Below, piece by piece: positions 1-5,564 of a DNA stretch of 7,342 nucleotides. Each line of letters begins with the position of its first letter. Positions within the stretch are counted from its first letter, which is position 1. A program made the position numbers and the translations under genes. The stretch is from JBGQMW01 sp963769845 (lineage in GTDB: Archaea; Thermoproteota; Bathyarchaeia; Bathyarchaeales; Bathycorpusculaceae), in NCBI GenBank assembly GCA_963769845.1, contig CAVYNL010000001.1:1-7342 (forward strand), in the 5' to 3' direction. The notes below the pieces were generated by a model. It ran no database searches, was not told where the DNA came from, and saw nothing but the letters and a program-made list of their open reading frames with translations.

Positions 1-203
1 CTTAAACCCATGATCAGGTCCTCATTCTTGTCTCCGCAATTGGAGGCCAACCGCGTCATTCCTGTGGCGTCATGCGCCTTTGCAGTCGGGGTTGAGCCGC
101 CGCCGGTAAACTGCGGAGGCTAGTTTATCGCTAAAAGGATGTGAAGGCATTCTAGCAGATATAAACGTTTCTTTGATGATTGTTGTGCCTCGTTCATGTG
201 CGT
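1..203. other. Unassigned GC-rich left edge with hairpin
   Basis: No gene can be assigned here with confidence. The first 120 bases are about 59% GC by hand count. A plus-strand frame is open from base 1 to a TAG at 121-123 (40 codons, ending PPPVNCGG), and could be the 3' end of a gene starting outside the window. A minus-strand frame is also open over the same bases (it reads FTGGGSTPTA and then LASNCGDKNEDL). At this GC content 40 stop-free codons are not unusual, so neither is proven. No tRNA, C/D-box or SRP-like signature was found. Bases 124-203 hold nothing recognisable before the HAD stop codon. Confidence 0.3.
76..120 (+). repeat. 10-bp inverted repeat (RNA hairpin)
   Basis: GCCTTTGCAG at 76-85 pairs with CTGCGGAGGC at 111-120 over ten consecutive positions, two of them G-U pairs, around a 25-nt loop. 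Because the G-U pairs work only for the plus-strand RNA (they become A-C mismatches on the other strand), a plus-strand transcript is favoured. It ends just before the TAG at 121-123, so it could be the end of an upstream gene or an RNA element. It lacks a T-run, so it is not a typical intrinsic terminator. Confidence 0.35.
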
Positions 204-959
204 TCAGTGTTCCTGGAGTATCCTTGGGAGTTCTGTTAGGCGCCGTATCGTGTAGTCGGGCTGGACGGTCGGAGTTTGTCCTGGCGTTTGGTATGTCGGC
301 TCTATGGTGTCCTCGAGCAGGGGCGTTCTTTCGATGAGTATGGCTTTGAGTCCTGCATTTTTGGCCCCTCGGATGTCTACGTCTGGCGTGTCGCCGACGA
401 ATATCGCGTTTGTTGGCTGCACGTTGATGGCTTGAAGGGCTTTCTGGAAGACAGCGGGGCTGGGTTTGCGCTTGTTCACGGCTCCTGAGATGATTATTGC
501 TCGGAAGTATTCGGCTATCCTGAGCTGCTTGAGCAGTGTGTGTTCGCATTCTGGCATGGCGAAGTTGGAGACAATGCCCAGTTTGTACTTTCTGCTCAGT
601 TGGGGCAATACGGTTCTTGCGTCTGGGTCTAGTCTTGTGTGTTTTATGAACTCCTTGCAGAAGGTGCTTGTGGCTTTGACAACGGTAGGGTGTTCTGGAG
701 GAAGGTTGATGTCAAAGCTTTGAAGTGTTTGGCTGATCCTTGTGTTGAAGTGGGGTTCTTCCATTTTTGCTGCAGCGTCTGCATATAGTTTTTCACGGAC
801 TTGGAAGTAGACGCTTTTGAATTGCTCGAAGGGAATGATGACGTTGTTCTCAGTGAGGTTTTTGTGCAGCTTTCTAAGGGCAGGCATATAGAATGCGTCG
901 CTGTATTCAACCATGACTAGGGTGTTGAAGACGTCGAAGAGTACGGCTTCTATAAACAT
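204..959 (-). CDS. HAD-superfamily hydrolase (phosphatase/dehalogenase-like)
   Basis: A cytoplasmic haloacid dehalogenase-superfamily hydrolase of 251 aa with a helical cap after motif I, as in subfamily IA. Motif I is FDVFNTLV with nucleophile Asp9; motif II is GIVSNF (Ser131); motif III is the KRKPSP stretch (Lys165); motif IV is FVGDTPDVDIRGAKNAG (Asp190, Asp195). The residue two after the nucleophile is Phe11 rather than the general acid/base Asp of most HAD phosphatases; dehalogenase-like members (DAYGTL) also lack it, so the substrate cannot be named. The frame is open upstream to a possible start at 1097, but the ATG at 959 is preferred: AGGTG lies 7 nt before it, and the family normally begins a few residues before motif I. 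The extra 46 residues show no conserved feature. Confidence 0.88.
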   Translation of the reverse strand: MFIEAVLFDVFNTLVMVEYSDAFYMPALRKLHKNLTENNVIIPFEQFKSVYFQVREKLYADAAAKMEEPHFNTRISQTLQSFDINLPPEHPTVVKATSTFCKEFIKHTRLDPDARTVLPQLSRKYKLGIVSNFAMPECEHTLLKQLRIAEYFRAIIISGAVNKRKPSPAVFQKALQAINVQPTNAIFVGDTPDVDIRGAKNAGLKAILIERTPLLEDTIEPTYQTPGQTPTVQPDYTIRRLTELPRILQEH

Positions 960-966
960 TCCCCTA

Positions 967-971
967 CACCT
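967..971 (-). promoter_or_regulatory. Ribosome binding site deciding the HAD start
   Basis: On the minus strand AGGTG lies 7 nt before the ATG at 959. It matches the archaeal anti-Shine-Dalgarno and decides for the 251-aa start over the 297-aa extension to 1097. AT-rich TATA-like stretches lie upstream: GGTTTTAACC near 998-1007, which would leave a short leader containing this site, and TTATAT near 980-985. Confidence 0.6.
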
Positions 972-1023
972 ACTGTCGCATATAATCAGCATGTGAGGGT
1001 TAAAACCGTTATTGCACATAGCG

Positions 1024-1052
1024 CGCGCAGAAAATACGCGCAGAAAATACGT
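1024..1052. repeat. 13-bp tandem repeat, two copies plus partial
   Basis: CGCGCAGAAAATA occurs at 1024-1036 and again at 1037-1049, followed by the first two bases of a third copy. An alternating GCGCGCGC run overlaps the left side. It lies 65-90 bp upstream of the HAD start, so it could be a regulator site or simply a slippage duplication. Confidence 0.75.
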
Positions 1053-1184
1053 ATAGACCCGCCAGAACAAAAACACGTCCTGCACACGCGCATTCAAAAA
1101 TACAAAACATCGTCTCTTCGCGCACGCTAAACTATGGGAGAATCAGTCTATTTGTTCAACGCAATCTACACATTGTTTTTAAGG

Positions 1185-1240
1185 TAGTTCTGACTATGTA
1201 CTGTAGAGAACTAATATGAAGAGAACTCATAGGTTGAACT
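1185..1240. repeat. Cluster of AGAACT-type elements
   Basis: TAGTTCT at 1185-1191 and AGAACTA at 1207-1213 form a 7-bp inverted repeat with a 15-nt spacer. AGAACT repeats at 1222-1227, and a variant TGAACT occurs at 1235-1240, giving spacings of about one and a half helical turns. It lies upstream of the 37-aa gene. The role is unknown; a regulator-binding array is one possibility. Confidence 0.4.
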
Positions 1241-1267
1241 GCTCTCCAGAATCTCTGTTTAATAACC

Positions 1268-1283
1268 TAAATATTACTATATA
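1268..1283 (+). promoter_or_regulatory. Putative TATA-like promoter of the 37-aa gene
   Basis: An AT-rich run (CTAAATATTACTATATA) lies 19-34 bp before the ATG at 1302. Archaeal TATA boxes are centred about 26 bp before the transcription start, so this would give a leaderless or nearly leaderless mRNA, consistent with the absence of a good ribosome site. Confidence 0.45.
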
Positions 1284-1301
1284 ACAGTTGAGAGACCTTT
1301 G

Positions 1302-1415
1302 ATGAGAAGTAAGGCTGAGAACGAAGAGATACGCTGGCACGTCATGAAGGCCATGCTTGACGAATTCCCAGAACTGAAAGAAAAAACCAAGAAATACCTC
1401 ACGGCGGCCGCCTAA
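1302..1415 (+). CDS. Small charged helical protein, 37 aa, unknown function
   Basis: I do not recognise this protein. It runs from an ATG to a TAA and starts MRSKAENEEIRW, continuing with a Lys/Glu-rich stretch (KAMLDEFPELKEKTKKYL) and an AAA end. Nearly every residue favours helix, with one proline at 23 that could separate two helices; there is no signal peptide or membrane segment. Support for its being real: good coding character over its full length, a TATA-like box at the distance expected for a leaderless transcript, and its position in an otherwise unexplained gap. No Shine-Dalgarno is visible. It is convergent with the winged-helix gene 85 bp away. It may be a small DNA- or protein-binding factor, but that is a guess. 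Confidence 0.5.
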   Translation: MRSKAENEEIRWHVMKAMLDEFPELKEKTKKYLTAAA

Positions 1416-1500
1416 TAACCGACTTTCCAGCCTGTTTTCGTACGACAAACGTGCATTTAACTCGTGTTCTATGAAAGACAGCCAGAAAAGCATGGTTGTT

Positions 1501-1854
1501 TCAGGGCGCACTTTGACTTCTTTTGAGAAGGTGCTGGGGCGGGATTTTGATGCCGTTCTTGCCGTTGATTTCCTCTTCGCTCTTGATAAGCTCGGTTATT
1601 TCGTTGTACCGCTGCAGGAAATCAAGGCCTTTGGCGGTTGCCCTGTAAGTGTCTTTGTCGTTCACAAGCACTTTTTCTAAAAGGTTGATCTTGAGCGTAA
1701 ACTTCAGATAATCATTCAGCTGAGTAAAACTCAGGTTGGCACGGTACATTATCTGGGTTTTGAGACTTCCTTCCTTGGAGATTTCCAGTATCTCGGCTAT
1801 GATGTACAGTTTGTCTCGCCTCTTGGTCGATGGGTTGGAACCCAATGAATTCAT
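1501..1854 (-). CDS. Archaeal winged-helix transcriptional regulator (HTH_45-like)
   Basis: A 117-aa predicted DNA-binding protein of the archaeal HTH_45-like winged-helix type. A basic N-terminus (residues 10-14) is followed by the first helix (KLYIIAEILEIS), then GSLKTQIMYRANLSFTQLNDYLKFTLKINLLEK as the helix-turn-helix, a beta wing ending YRATAKGLDFL, and a C-terminal helix (RYNEITELI) typical of the dimerising tail. The last 25 residues are polar and probably disordered. The ATG at 1854 is preceded by GAGG with a 10-nt gap. Inverted repeats overlap its likely promoter (see 1865-1897 and 1956-1976), so autoregulation and control of the divergent phosphodiesterase gene are plausible inferences. 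The ligand and true targets are unknown. Confidence 0.8.
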   Translation of the reverse strand: MNSLGSNPSTKRRDKLYIIAEILEISKEGSLKTQIMYRANLSFTQLNDYLKFTLKINLLEKVLVNDKDTYRATAKGLDFLQRYNEITELIKSEEEINGKNGIKIPPQHLLKRSQSAP

Positions 1855-1864
1855 TTTCTACATT

Positions 1865-1897
1865 CCTCTTATAGAACTGTTTTCTATAGGACAGAGG
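1865..1897. promoter_or_regulatory. Interrupted inverted repeat, probable operator
   Basis: TATAGAA (1870-1876) and TTCTATA (1882-1888) are a perfect 7-bp inverted repeat with a 5-nt spacer. Outer arms CCTCT (1865-1869) and AGAGG (1893-1897) extend the symmetry. It covers the ribosome site and TATA-like sequence of the winged-helix gene, the usual place for an autorepressor operator. Confidence 0.5.
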
Positions 1898-1933
1898 AAG
1901 CGGCGATTTTCTTAAGGCGTGTTTCCACGATGC

Positions 1934-1976
1934 AAGTATGTCCAGAATGGGAATATTCTAGAACATACTTCTAGAA
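1934..1976. promoter_or_regulatory. Paired TTCTAGAA palindromes inside a larger inverted repeat
   Basis: TTCTAGAA occurs at 1956-1963 and 1969-1976, 13 bp centre to centre. The first copy also lies in an imperfect inverted repeat whose outer arms AAGTATGT (1934-1941) and ACATACTT (1963-1970) are perfect and whose inner arms are AGAAT and ATTCT. The element lies between two divergent genes, 46 bp before the phosphodiesterase ATG. It is a strong candidate for a dimeric regulator site, most simply the winged-helix protein next door. Confidence 0.5.
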
Positions 1977-2021
1977 GCCAAGGAGATACGTAAACGTTTT
2001 ATTCCCTCCCCATAGAAGATC

Positions 2022-2537
2022 ATGATTCAGGCGAGAAATATGCTTATTGGAATCATGGCTGACACGCACGATAACCTTCCTCTCGTGGAGAAAGCCGTCC
2101 AGAGCTTAAACGAAGAGAACGTTGGCCTTGTGCTGCACGCTGGAGACTACGTTGCGGGTTTTGTAATTCCCAAGTTCAAGGGATTGCACTCGAAGCTCAT
2201 CGGCGTTTTCGGGAACAACGACGGAGACCGTGAGCTGCTGACGAAGCGATTCAGCGAGAACCCTAACCTAGAGATGCGCGGAAACTTCGCAGAAGTAGTC
2301 TTCGAGGGCCTGAAAATCGCGCTGCTTCATGGAAGCGACAGGGAACTGCTGAAGGCACTGATTGAGAGCCAAAGCTTCGACGTCGTAGTCCATGGTCACA
2401 GCCATCTTGCTGAGGCCTACAAGAAAGGGAAAACCCTGGTGATAAACCCCGGGGAGGTCTGCGGATACCTGACTGGCAAGCCTATGATTACCCTGTTTGA
2501 CACGGCGAAACGCGAAACGAGACAGGTTGAACTGTAG
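2022..2537 (+). CDS. MJ0936/YfcE-type metallophosphodiesterase
   Basis: A cytoplasmic calcineurin-like phosphoesterase that hydrolyses phosphodiester bonds with two metal ions, most likely Mn2+ or Ni2+ as in the MJ0936/YfcE family. All metal ligands are present in order: DTH (Asp14, His16), AGD (Asp42), GNND (Asn66, Asp67), LLHG (His103) and GHSH (His126, His128). At 171 aa it is of family length. The ATG at 2022 is preceded by an AT-rich TATA-like stretch near 1992-2003, fitting a leaderless mRNA. The ATG at 2040 gives an N-terminus (MLIGIMADTH) more like family members, so either start is possible. The natural substrate is not known for most members. Its 3' end meets the convergent acetyltransferase with only 6 bp between stops. 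Confidence 0.9.
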   Translation: MIQARNMLIGIMADTHDNLPLVEKAVQSLNEENVGLVLHAGDYVAGFVIPKFKGLHSKLIGVFGNNDGDRELLTKRFSENPNLEMRGNFAEVVFEGLKIALLHGSDRELLKALIESQSFDVVVHGHSHLAEAYKKGKTLVINPGEVCGYLTGKPMITLFDTAKRETRQVEL

Positions 2538-2543
2538 AGCTGG

Positions 2544-3461
2544 CTAGAACGAGTCGAGACGCGTCAGGAAGAACCTGTCACCGTAGGTCTGCGTGAACGA
2601 AATGCCGCCTGCCAAAGACTTGCACATCATAACCGAGTAGCCCTTCTCCTGTATCATGTAGCCTTTTGACCTGTAGACCTCAAGCAAAGTCTTGTCTAAG
2701 ATCGCCCTGTTGCAGACTATCGTTTTGGCCCGTTGTTCCATCGCTGCCACGAGTTTTTCAGTTTCTTTCTTACCAGTTGCGATGAGTTCTCGCACCCAGA
2801 TTGCTGCCTTATCTTCTCTAAAGACAACGTAGCCCTCATCGTCGATCAAGAAATGTTTCGGCTTTATTCCCTCAACTTTTCTGAGCATCTTCAGGTAAGG
2901 TATATCACGAACAACCAAGCCTGTCATTCCTTTCGTAGCCTTGATGTAGATGTTCAGCATCTTCTGCGGCTCAAAAGCCGAGACCAGCCCTTCAACCTGA
3001 GCGTTTCTTGACTTGTTCCGGACGACTTTGTAAGCGCTCGGATACTCAACTGCATCCGTATAGCCAAGCTTCTCATACAGACGGTGCGCTACTAGGGCAG
3101 GACTTGTTCCAAGAAAACTGAACCTGTAGCCCCTTTCTCTGAAGTATTCATGGGCTTTCCCCATTAGTGTGGTGAAGACGCCTCTGCGTGTGAACCCCGG
3201 CAGGGTCGTCACGCCGTACAAGCCTCCCACTTGCTCTATCGTCCCTTCCAAGGTCCGTGTGGCCACGTCCATCACACCCACGTAGCCTATAATCCTGCCA
3301 TTTTCAAGCGCACAAAAACCTACCGGGCTGTTCTTGAGCCGGGGGTCGATCTTCATAAAGTCGCCGAATTGACGCTCGTCGAAGATCCAGTTGAACGCAT
3401 GGTCTAGCAGAGGAAGAAGGCCGTCTCTCGATTCCAGTTCTCGATAGGCTAACACTTTCAA
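2544..3461 (-). CDS. GNAT-family (Eis-like) acetyltransferase
   Basis: A predicted acetyl-CoA-dependent N-acetyltransferase of 305 aa. The GNAT fold covers about residues 1-145: the central strand and loop GGLYGVTTLPGFTRRGVFTTLM (79-100) is motif A for the CoA pyrophosphate, with the RRG of Eis/COG4552-type proteins, and HRLYEKLGY (126-134) is motif B. The second half (about 160-305) probably forms a second, degenerate GNAT-like domain. The acceptor is unknown. The start is TTG, decided by AGGAG 9 nt upstream and a TATA-like box further up. It lies downstream of moaA but probably has its own promoter in the 66-bp gap. Confidence 0.82.
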   Translation of the reverse strand: MKVLAYRELESRDGLLPLLDHAFNWIFDERQFGDFMKIDPRLKNSPVGFCALENGRIIGYVGVMDVATRTLEGTIEQVGGLYGVTTLPGFTRRGVFTTLMGKAHEYFRERGYRFSFLGTSPALVAHRLYEKLGYTDAVEYPSAYKVVRNKSRNAQVEGLVSAFEPQKMLNIYIKATKGMTGLVVRDIPYLKMLRKVEGIKPKHFLIDDEGYVVFREDKAAIWVRELIATGKKETEKLVAAMEQRAKTIVCNRAILDKTLLEVYRSKGYMIQEKGYSVMMCKSLAGGISFTQTYGDRFFLTRLDSF

Positions 3462-3470
3462 ACGGAGCTA

Positions 3471-3475
3471 CTCCT
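3471..3475 (-). promoter_or_regulatory. Ribosome binding site supporting a TTG start
   Basis: AGGAG on the minus strand lies 9 nt before the TTG at 3461. No better ATG or GTG is placed relative to it, so it decides the acetyltransferase start. Confidence 0.6.
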
Positions 3476-3498
3476 ATTCGAGCTTCTGATCCGTATAG

Positions 3499-3506
3499 AA
3501 TAAAAG
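3499..3506 (-). promoter_or_regulatory. TATA-like box of the acetyltransferase gene
   Basis: CTTTTATT on the minus strand is centred about 26 bp before the AGGAG ribosome site, so transcription would begin just upstream of it. This suggests the acetyltransferase is not only read through from moaA. Confidence 0.45.
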
Positions 3507-3527
3507 CGTTAGGTTCTAGGCTCAACT

Positions 3528-4457
3528 TCAGTTCCTGTTGAAGGCCTGTCTTTCCATGTTTGCGCGTCTGAAGAGCACTGCAAGCTCTCTGTCGCTCGCA
3601 CCCTTTCTCATCGGAGTCAGAATGTCGATAGTGTTGTCATTTCTCATAAGACACGGCTTCAGTTTTCCATCGCTAGTCACGCGCAGGCGAGTGCAGTGCA
3701 GGCAAAATTCCGTATTCTCTATCGGCTTTATGACTTCCACAGTAGCATCTGGAAGATGGTAGATTCGACGGTTCTGCATGAACTCTCTGGTCTCAGTTTT
3801 CACGGCTTTCTGTTCCAGCATCTTCTCATATTCATCAAGTGGCTTGTGTCGCCGAGCGTAATATCGTCTGTTTATGTTTACTGGTTCGAGCTCTATCAGC
3901 TGCAGAATCGCACCCGTTTCCGAGGCAAACTCGACCATCGTTGGCACGACTTCATCGTTTATCCCCTTAAGGATAAGCATGTTGAGCTTGACCGGACAGA
4001 AGCCAGCTTCAACTGCCGCTGCAACGCCTTCCAACGCGTCTTTCGCGTTTCCGCCTGTCAACTTGCGAAATTCTTGTTCTTCGAGTGTTGGAATGCTTAT
4101 GTTAACGCGCTTAAGCCCATTTGAATGCAGTTCCCTGGCTAACGGTGCAAGAAGTGTCCCGTTCGTTGTCATCGACAGATCCTTCAAGCCGTGCACACCG
4201 CTAATTCCCTTGATGATCTCTACTATGTCTCTCCGCATCAAAGGTTCGCCACCAGTTAGCTTGACCCTGCATATTCCCAGGCTGACAGCGGTCTTGACAA
4301 TTCGAGATATTTCCTCAAGCGTCATCTCATTTCTTGGGTTTTGGGCAGAGTTTTCTTCTCCTTCTCCGTGACAATAGGAGCAGGTCAGGTTGCATCTCTT
4401 GGTCACTGCTATGCGCAAGTTAAGAAGAGGTCGTCCGCATTTGTCTTTCAGAACCAT
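3528..4457 (-). CDS. moaA: GTP 3',8-cyclase MoaA (radical SAM)
   Basis: MoaA catalyses the first committed step of molybdenum cofactor synthesis, converting GTP to 3',8-cyclo-7,8-dihydro-GTP, which MoaC then turns into cyclic pyranopterin monophosphate. The radical-SAM cluster motif CNLTCSYC (Cys22, Cys26, Cys29) binds one 4Fe-4S cluster; LTGGEPL follows for SAM binding. A second cluster motif CLHC plus a later Cys (Cys252, Cys255, Cys269) is MoaA-specific and binds the substrate-side cluster. Conserved arginines around RCNL and TRLRV fit GTP binding. At 309 aa it is slightly short, and it ends AFNRN without the C-terminal Gly-Gly of bacterial and human MoaA. The start is an ATG with a TATA-like box about 45 bp upstream. 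moaC and moaB lie just upstream on the same strand. Confidence 0.95.
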   Translation of the reverse strand: MVLKDKCGRPLLNLRIAVTKRCNLTCSYCHGEGEENSAQNPRNEMTLEEISRIVKTAVSLGICRVKLTGGEPLMRRDIVEIIKGISGVHGLKDLSMTTNGTLLAPLARELHSNGLKRVNISIPTLEEQEFRKLTGGNAKDALEGVAAAVEAGFCPVKLNMLILKGINDEVVPTMVEFASETGAILQLIELEPVNINRRYYARRHKPLDEYEKMLEQKAVKTETREFMQNRRIYHLPDATVEVIKPIENTEFCLHCTRLRVTSDGKLKPCLMRNDNTIDILTPMRKGASDRELAVLFRRANMERQAFNRN

Positions 4458-4495
4458 CGTTATTCCCGTGCGTACCTAACGTTGTGTCCCGATCC

Positions 4496-4507
4496 CGTAA
4501 ATATAAG
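4496..4507 (-). promoter_or_regulatory. TATA-like box of moaA
   Basis: CTTATATTTACG on the minus strand is centred about 45 bp before the moaA ATG, giving a leader of roughly 20 nt. No strong ribosome site is visible in that leader. It indicates that moaA has a promoter separate from the moaC-moaB string. Confidence 0.5.
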
Positions 4508-4574
4508 GATACCGAGCTTATCCAATACCTCACGATGTAAACTGCTCTTTGTTGGCAAAAAAAGCGGAGGTCCT

Positions 4575-4736
4575 CTATTCGAGCGCGTGCTTTGAAATGT
4601 GGCCTGCTTCCGGCAGGATCAGCTTGTCTAGGCAGAGCCTAACGGCATTTGGCGAACCTGGAATACAGAAGAATGCTTTTCCTTCCGAGATGCCGGCAAT
4701 GGCCCGGGACATTACAGCCGCGGAGCCTATCTCGAT
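4575..4736 (-). pseudogene. moaB: Out-of-frame C-terminal part of moaB
   Basis: In a frame shifted from the upstream reading, these bases encode the conserved MoaB/MogA C-terminus: EIGSAAVMSRAIAGIS, then FFCIPGSPNAVRLCLDKLILPEAGHIS, ending at a TAG at 4575-4577. PGSPNAV is the family's molybdopterin-binding loop. It joins the upstream part once a single base is removed from GATC at 4734-4737. An ATG at 4739 lies in this frame but has no ribosome site, so separate translation is unlikely. Joined, the protein would be about 176 aa, normal for archaeal MoaB. Confidence 0.8.
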
Positions 4737-5106
4737 CATAACTGAGGTGTCTGAAGATCTCGCCGAAACCTGGTAGCACTTTTTCTAAAAAGGGTGTCAC
4801 CGTCTCGATCGTGACGTCAGAATGGGTTATTCCCGTTCCCCCACAGAAGATCGCCGCATCTATGTCGGCACAGTCTAGGACGTATTGAACGCTCTGCGTG
4901 ATTAGATCTGGGTCATCAGATATTATCTTGCGAAACGACACGGTGTAGCCTGCGTTTTCAAGAAGAGATTCGATCATATTCCCAGAAGCGTCCTCCACTT
5001 TTTGGCCCTTTTTCATCTGTTCATATCGGGAGGTGCTGCAGACGTAGATGCCGAACTGAAGGTTCTTCGGTGCTCCCGCCTTGTGTCCTCTTGCTGTTTC
5101 GCTCAT
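4639..5106 (-). CDS. moaB: MoaB, molybdopterin adenylyltransferase, frameshifted
   Basis: MoaB/MogA-type protein, which activates molybdopterin by adenylylation before molybdenum insertion. Intact N-terminal two thirds: FGIYVCSTSRY (18-28), DASGNMIE (39-46) and the nucleotide loop FCGGTGITHSDVTIE (87-101). After LSYD (residue 124) the reading leaves the family and ends in 32 unrelated residues at a TAG (4639-4641), because one extra base sits at 4734-4737; the true C-terminus lies in another frame (4575-4736). As read, it lacks the PGSPNAV loop and is probably inactive unless the base is a sequencing error or is bypassed. The ATG at 5106 is preferred over 5124: GGAGGT lies 9 nt before it, and its ATGA overlaps the moaC stop. 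Confidence 0.85.
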   Translation of the reverse strand: MSETARGHKAGAPKNLQFGIYVCSTSRYEQMKKGQKVEDASGNMIESLLENAGYTVSFRKIISDDPDLITQSVQYVLDCADIDAAIFCGGTGITHSDVTIETVTPFLEKVLPGFGEIFRHLSYDRDRLRGCNVPGHCRHLGRKSILLYSRFAKCR

Positions 5107-5564
5107 TTCTTTGAAACCTCCCACGGAACGTTTCTCTTCAGTTTTTTTATGACTTGAATGTTTTCTATCCGCGTGGTTGGGTATTGGCCTTCAGCGTCTT
5201 TTTCGTACTGTTTTACCATGTCCCATACCGTAAGCAGGCTGACGGCTACTGCCGTGAGGGCTTCCATTTCCACGCCTGTTTGCGCTTTTGTCTTAACAGT
5301 CGCTGTTACTTGGACCTTTGTCTTGCCGACGATTTCTGTTAGTATTTCAACGCTCGTAAGAGGCAGAGGGTGACAAAGAGGAATCATGTCGCTCGTTCTT
5401 TTGGCCGCCAGAATCCCCGCAGTTTTCGCCGTTTGGAGCGGGTCTCCTTTCGTCACTCTTCCATCTCTGATAAGTTTGACTGTCTCAGGTTTCAGTCGGA
5501 TGTTGCCCGTTGCCGTGGCTTGACGGAAGATTTCAGGTTTAGCTGATACGTCAACCATAACCAT
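5103..5564 (-). CDS. moaC: Cyclic pyranopterin monophosphate synthase MoaC
   Basis: MoaC converts the MoaA product into cyclic pyranopterin monophosphate and acts as a hexamer. Family motifs appear in order: MVDVS at the N-terminus, RVTKGDPL (36-43) with Lys39 matching E. coli Lys51, AGILAAKRTSDMIPLCHPLPL (49-69) with His65 matching His77, TGVEMEALTAVAVSLLTVWDMVK (96-118) with Asp115 and Lys118 matching Asp128 and Lys131, and Lys141 in place of Lys147. It lacks the GGKSG tail of bacterial MoaC. At 153 aa it is of normal length. GGAG 7 nt before the ATG at 5564 decides the start. The TGA overlaps the moaB ATG by four bases, implying coupled translation. Confidence 0.96.
   Translation of the reverse strand: MVMVDVSAKPEIFRQATATGNIRLKPETVKLIRDGRVTKGDPLQTAKTAGILAAKRTSDMIPLCHPLPLTSVEILTEIVGKTKVQVTATVKTKAQTGVEMEALTAVAVSLLTVWDMVKQYEKDAEGQYPTTRIENIQVIKKLKRNVPWEVSKK
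5116..5121 (-). promoter_or_regulatory. Ribosome binding site deciding the moaB start
   Basis: GGAGGT on the minus strand, inside the end of moaC, lies 9 nt before the ATG at 5106. It would be inside the coding region if translation began at 5124, so it supports 5106 and the ATGA overlap with moaC. Confidence 0.65.

Larger units (their letters stand above)
960..1301. other. 342-bp intergenic region, divergent promoters and repeats
   Basis: This is the spacer between the HAD gene (minus) and the 37-aa gene (plus). It holds promoter-like AT tracts for both genes, a 13-bp tandem repeat at 1024-1049, an alternating GCGCGCGC run at 1021-1028, an AGAACT-type cluster at 1185-1240 and a TATA-like region at 1268-1283. 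A 22-codon plus-strand ORF (1216-1284) exists but has no ribosome site or composition supporting it. No RNA gene was recognised. Confidence 0.55.

Noticed and set aside
165..200. C/D-box small RNA
   Set aside because: A TGATGA-like box occurs near 174-179, but no properly spaced CTGA box or internal C'/D' pair follows.
960..1097. N-terminal extension of the HAD protein to a start at 1097
   Set aside because: The extra 46 residues show no conserved feature, they would cover the promoter and a tandem repeat, and AGGTG sits 7 nt before the ATG at 959.
1216..1284. 22-codon plus-strand ORF
   Set aside because: Too short, without a ribosome site, and its end overlaps the TATA-like region of the 37-aa gene.
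1227..1511. 94-aa minus-strand ORF
   Set aside because: It lies opposite the 37-aa gene and its promoter, has no ribosome site and its composition (Phe- and Leu-rich, no motif) looks like a shadow frame.
3696..4371. Long plus-strand ORFs opposite moaA
   Set aside because: They are antisense to a clearly conserved gene and have no family motifs or start signals.
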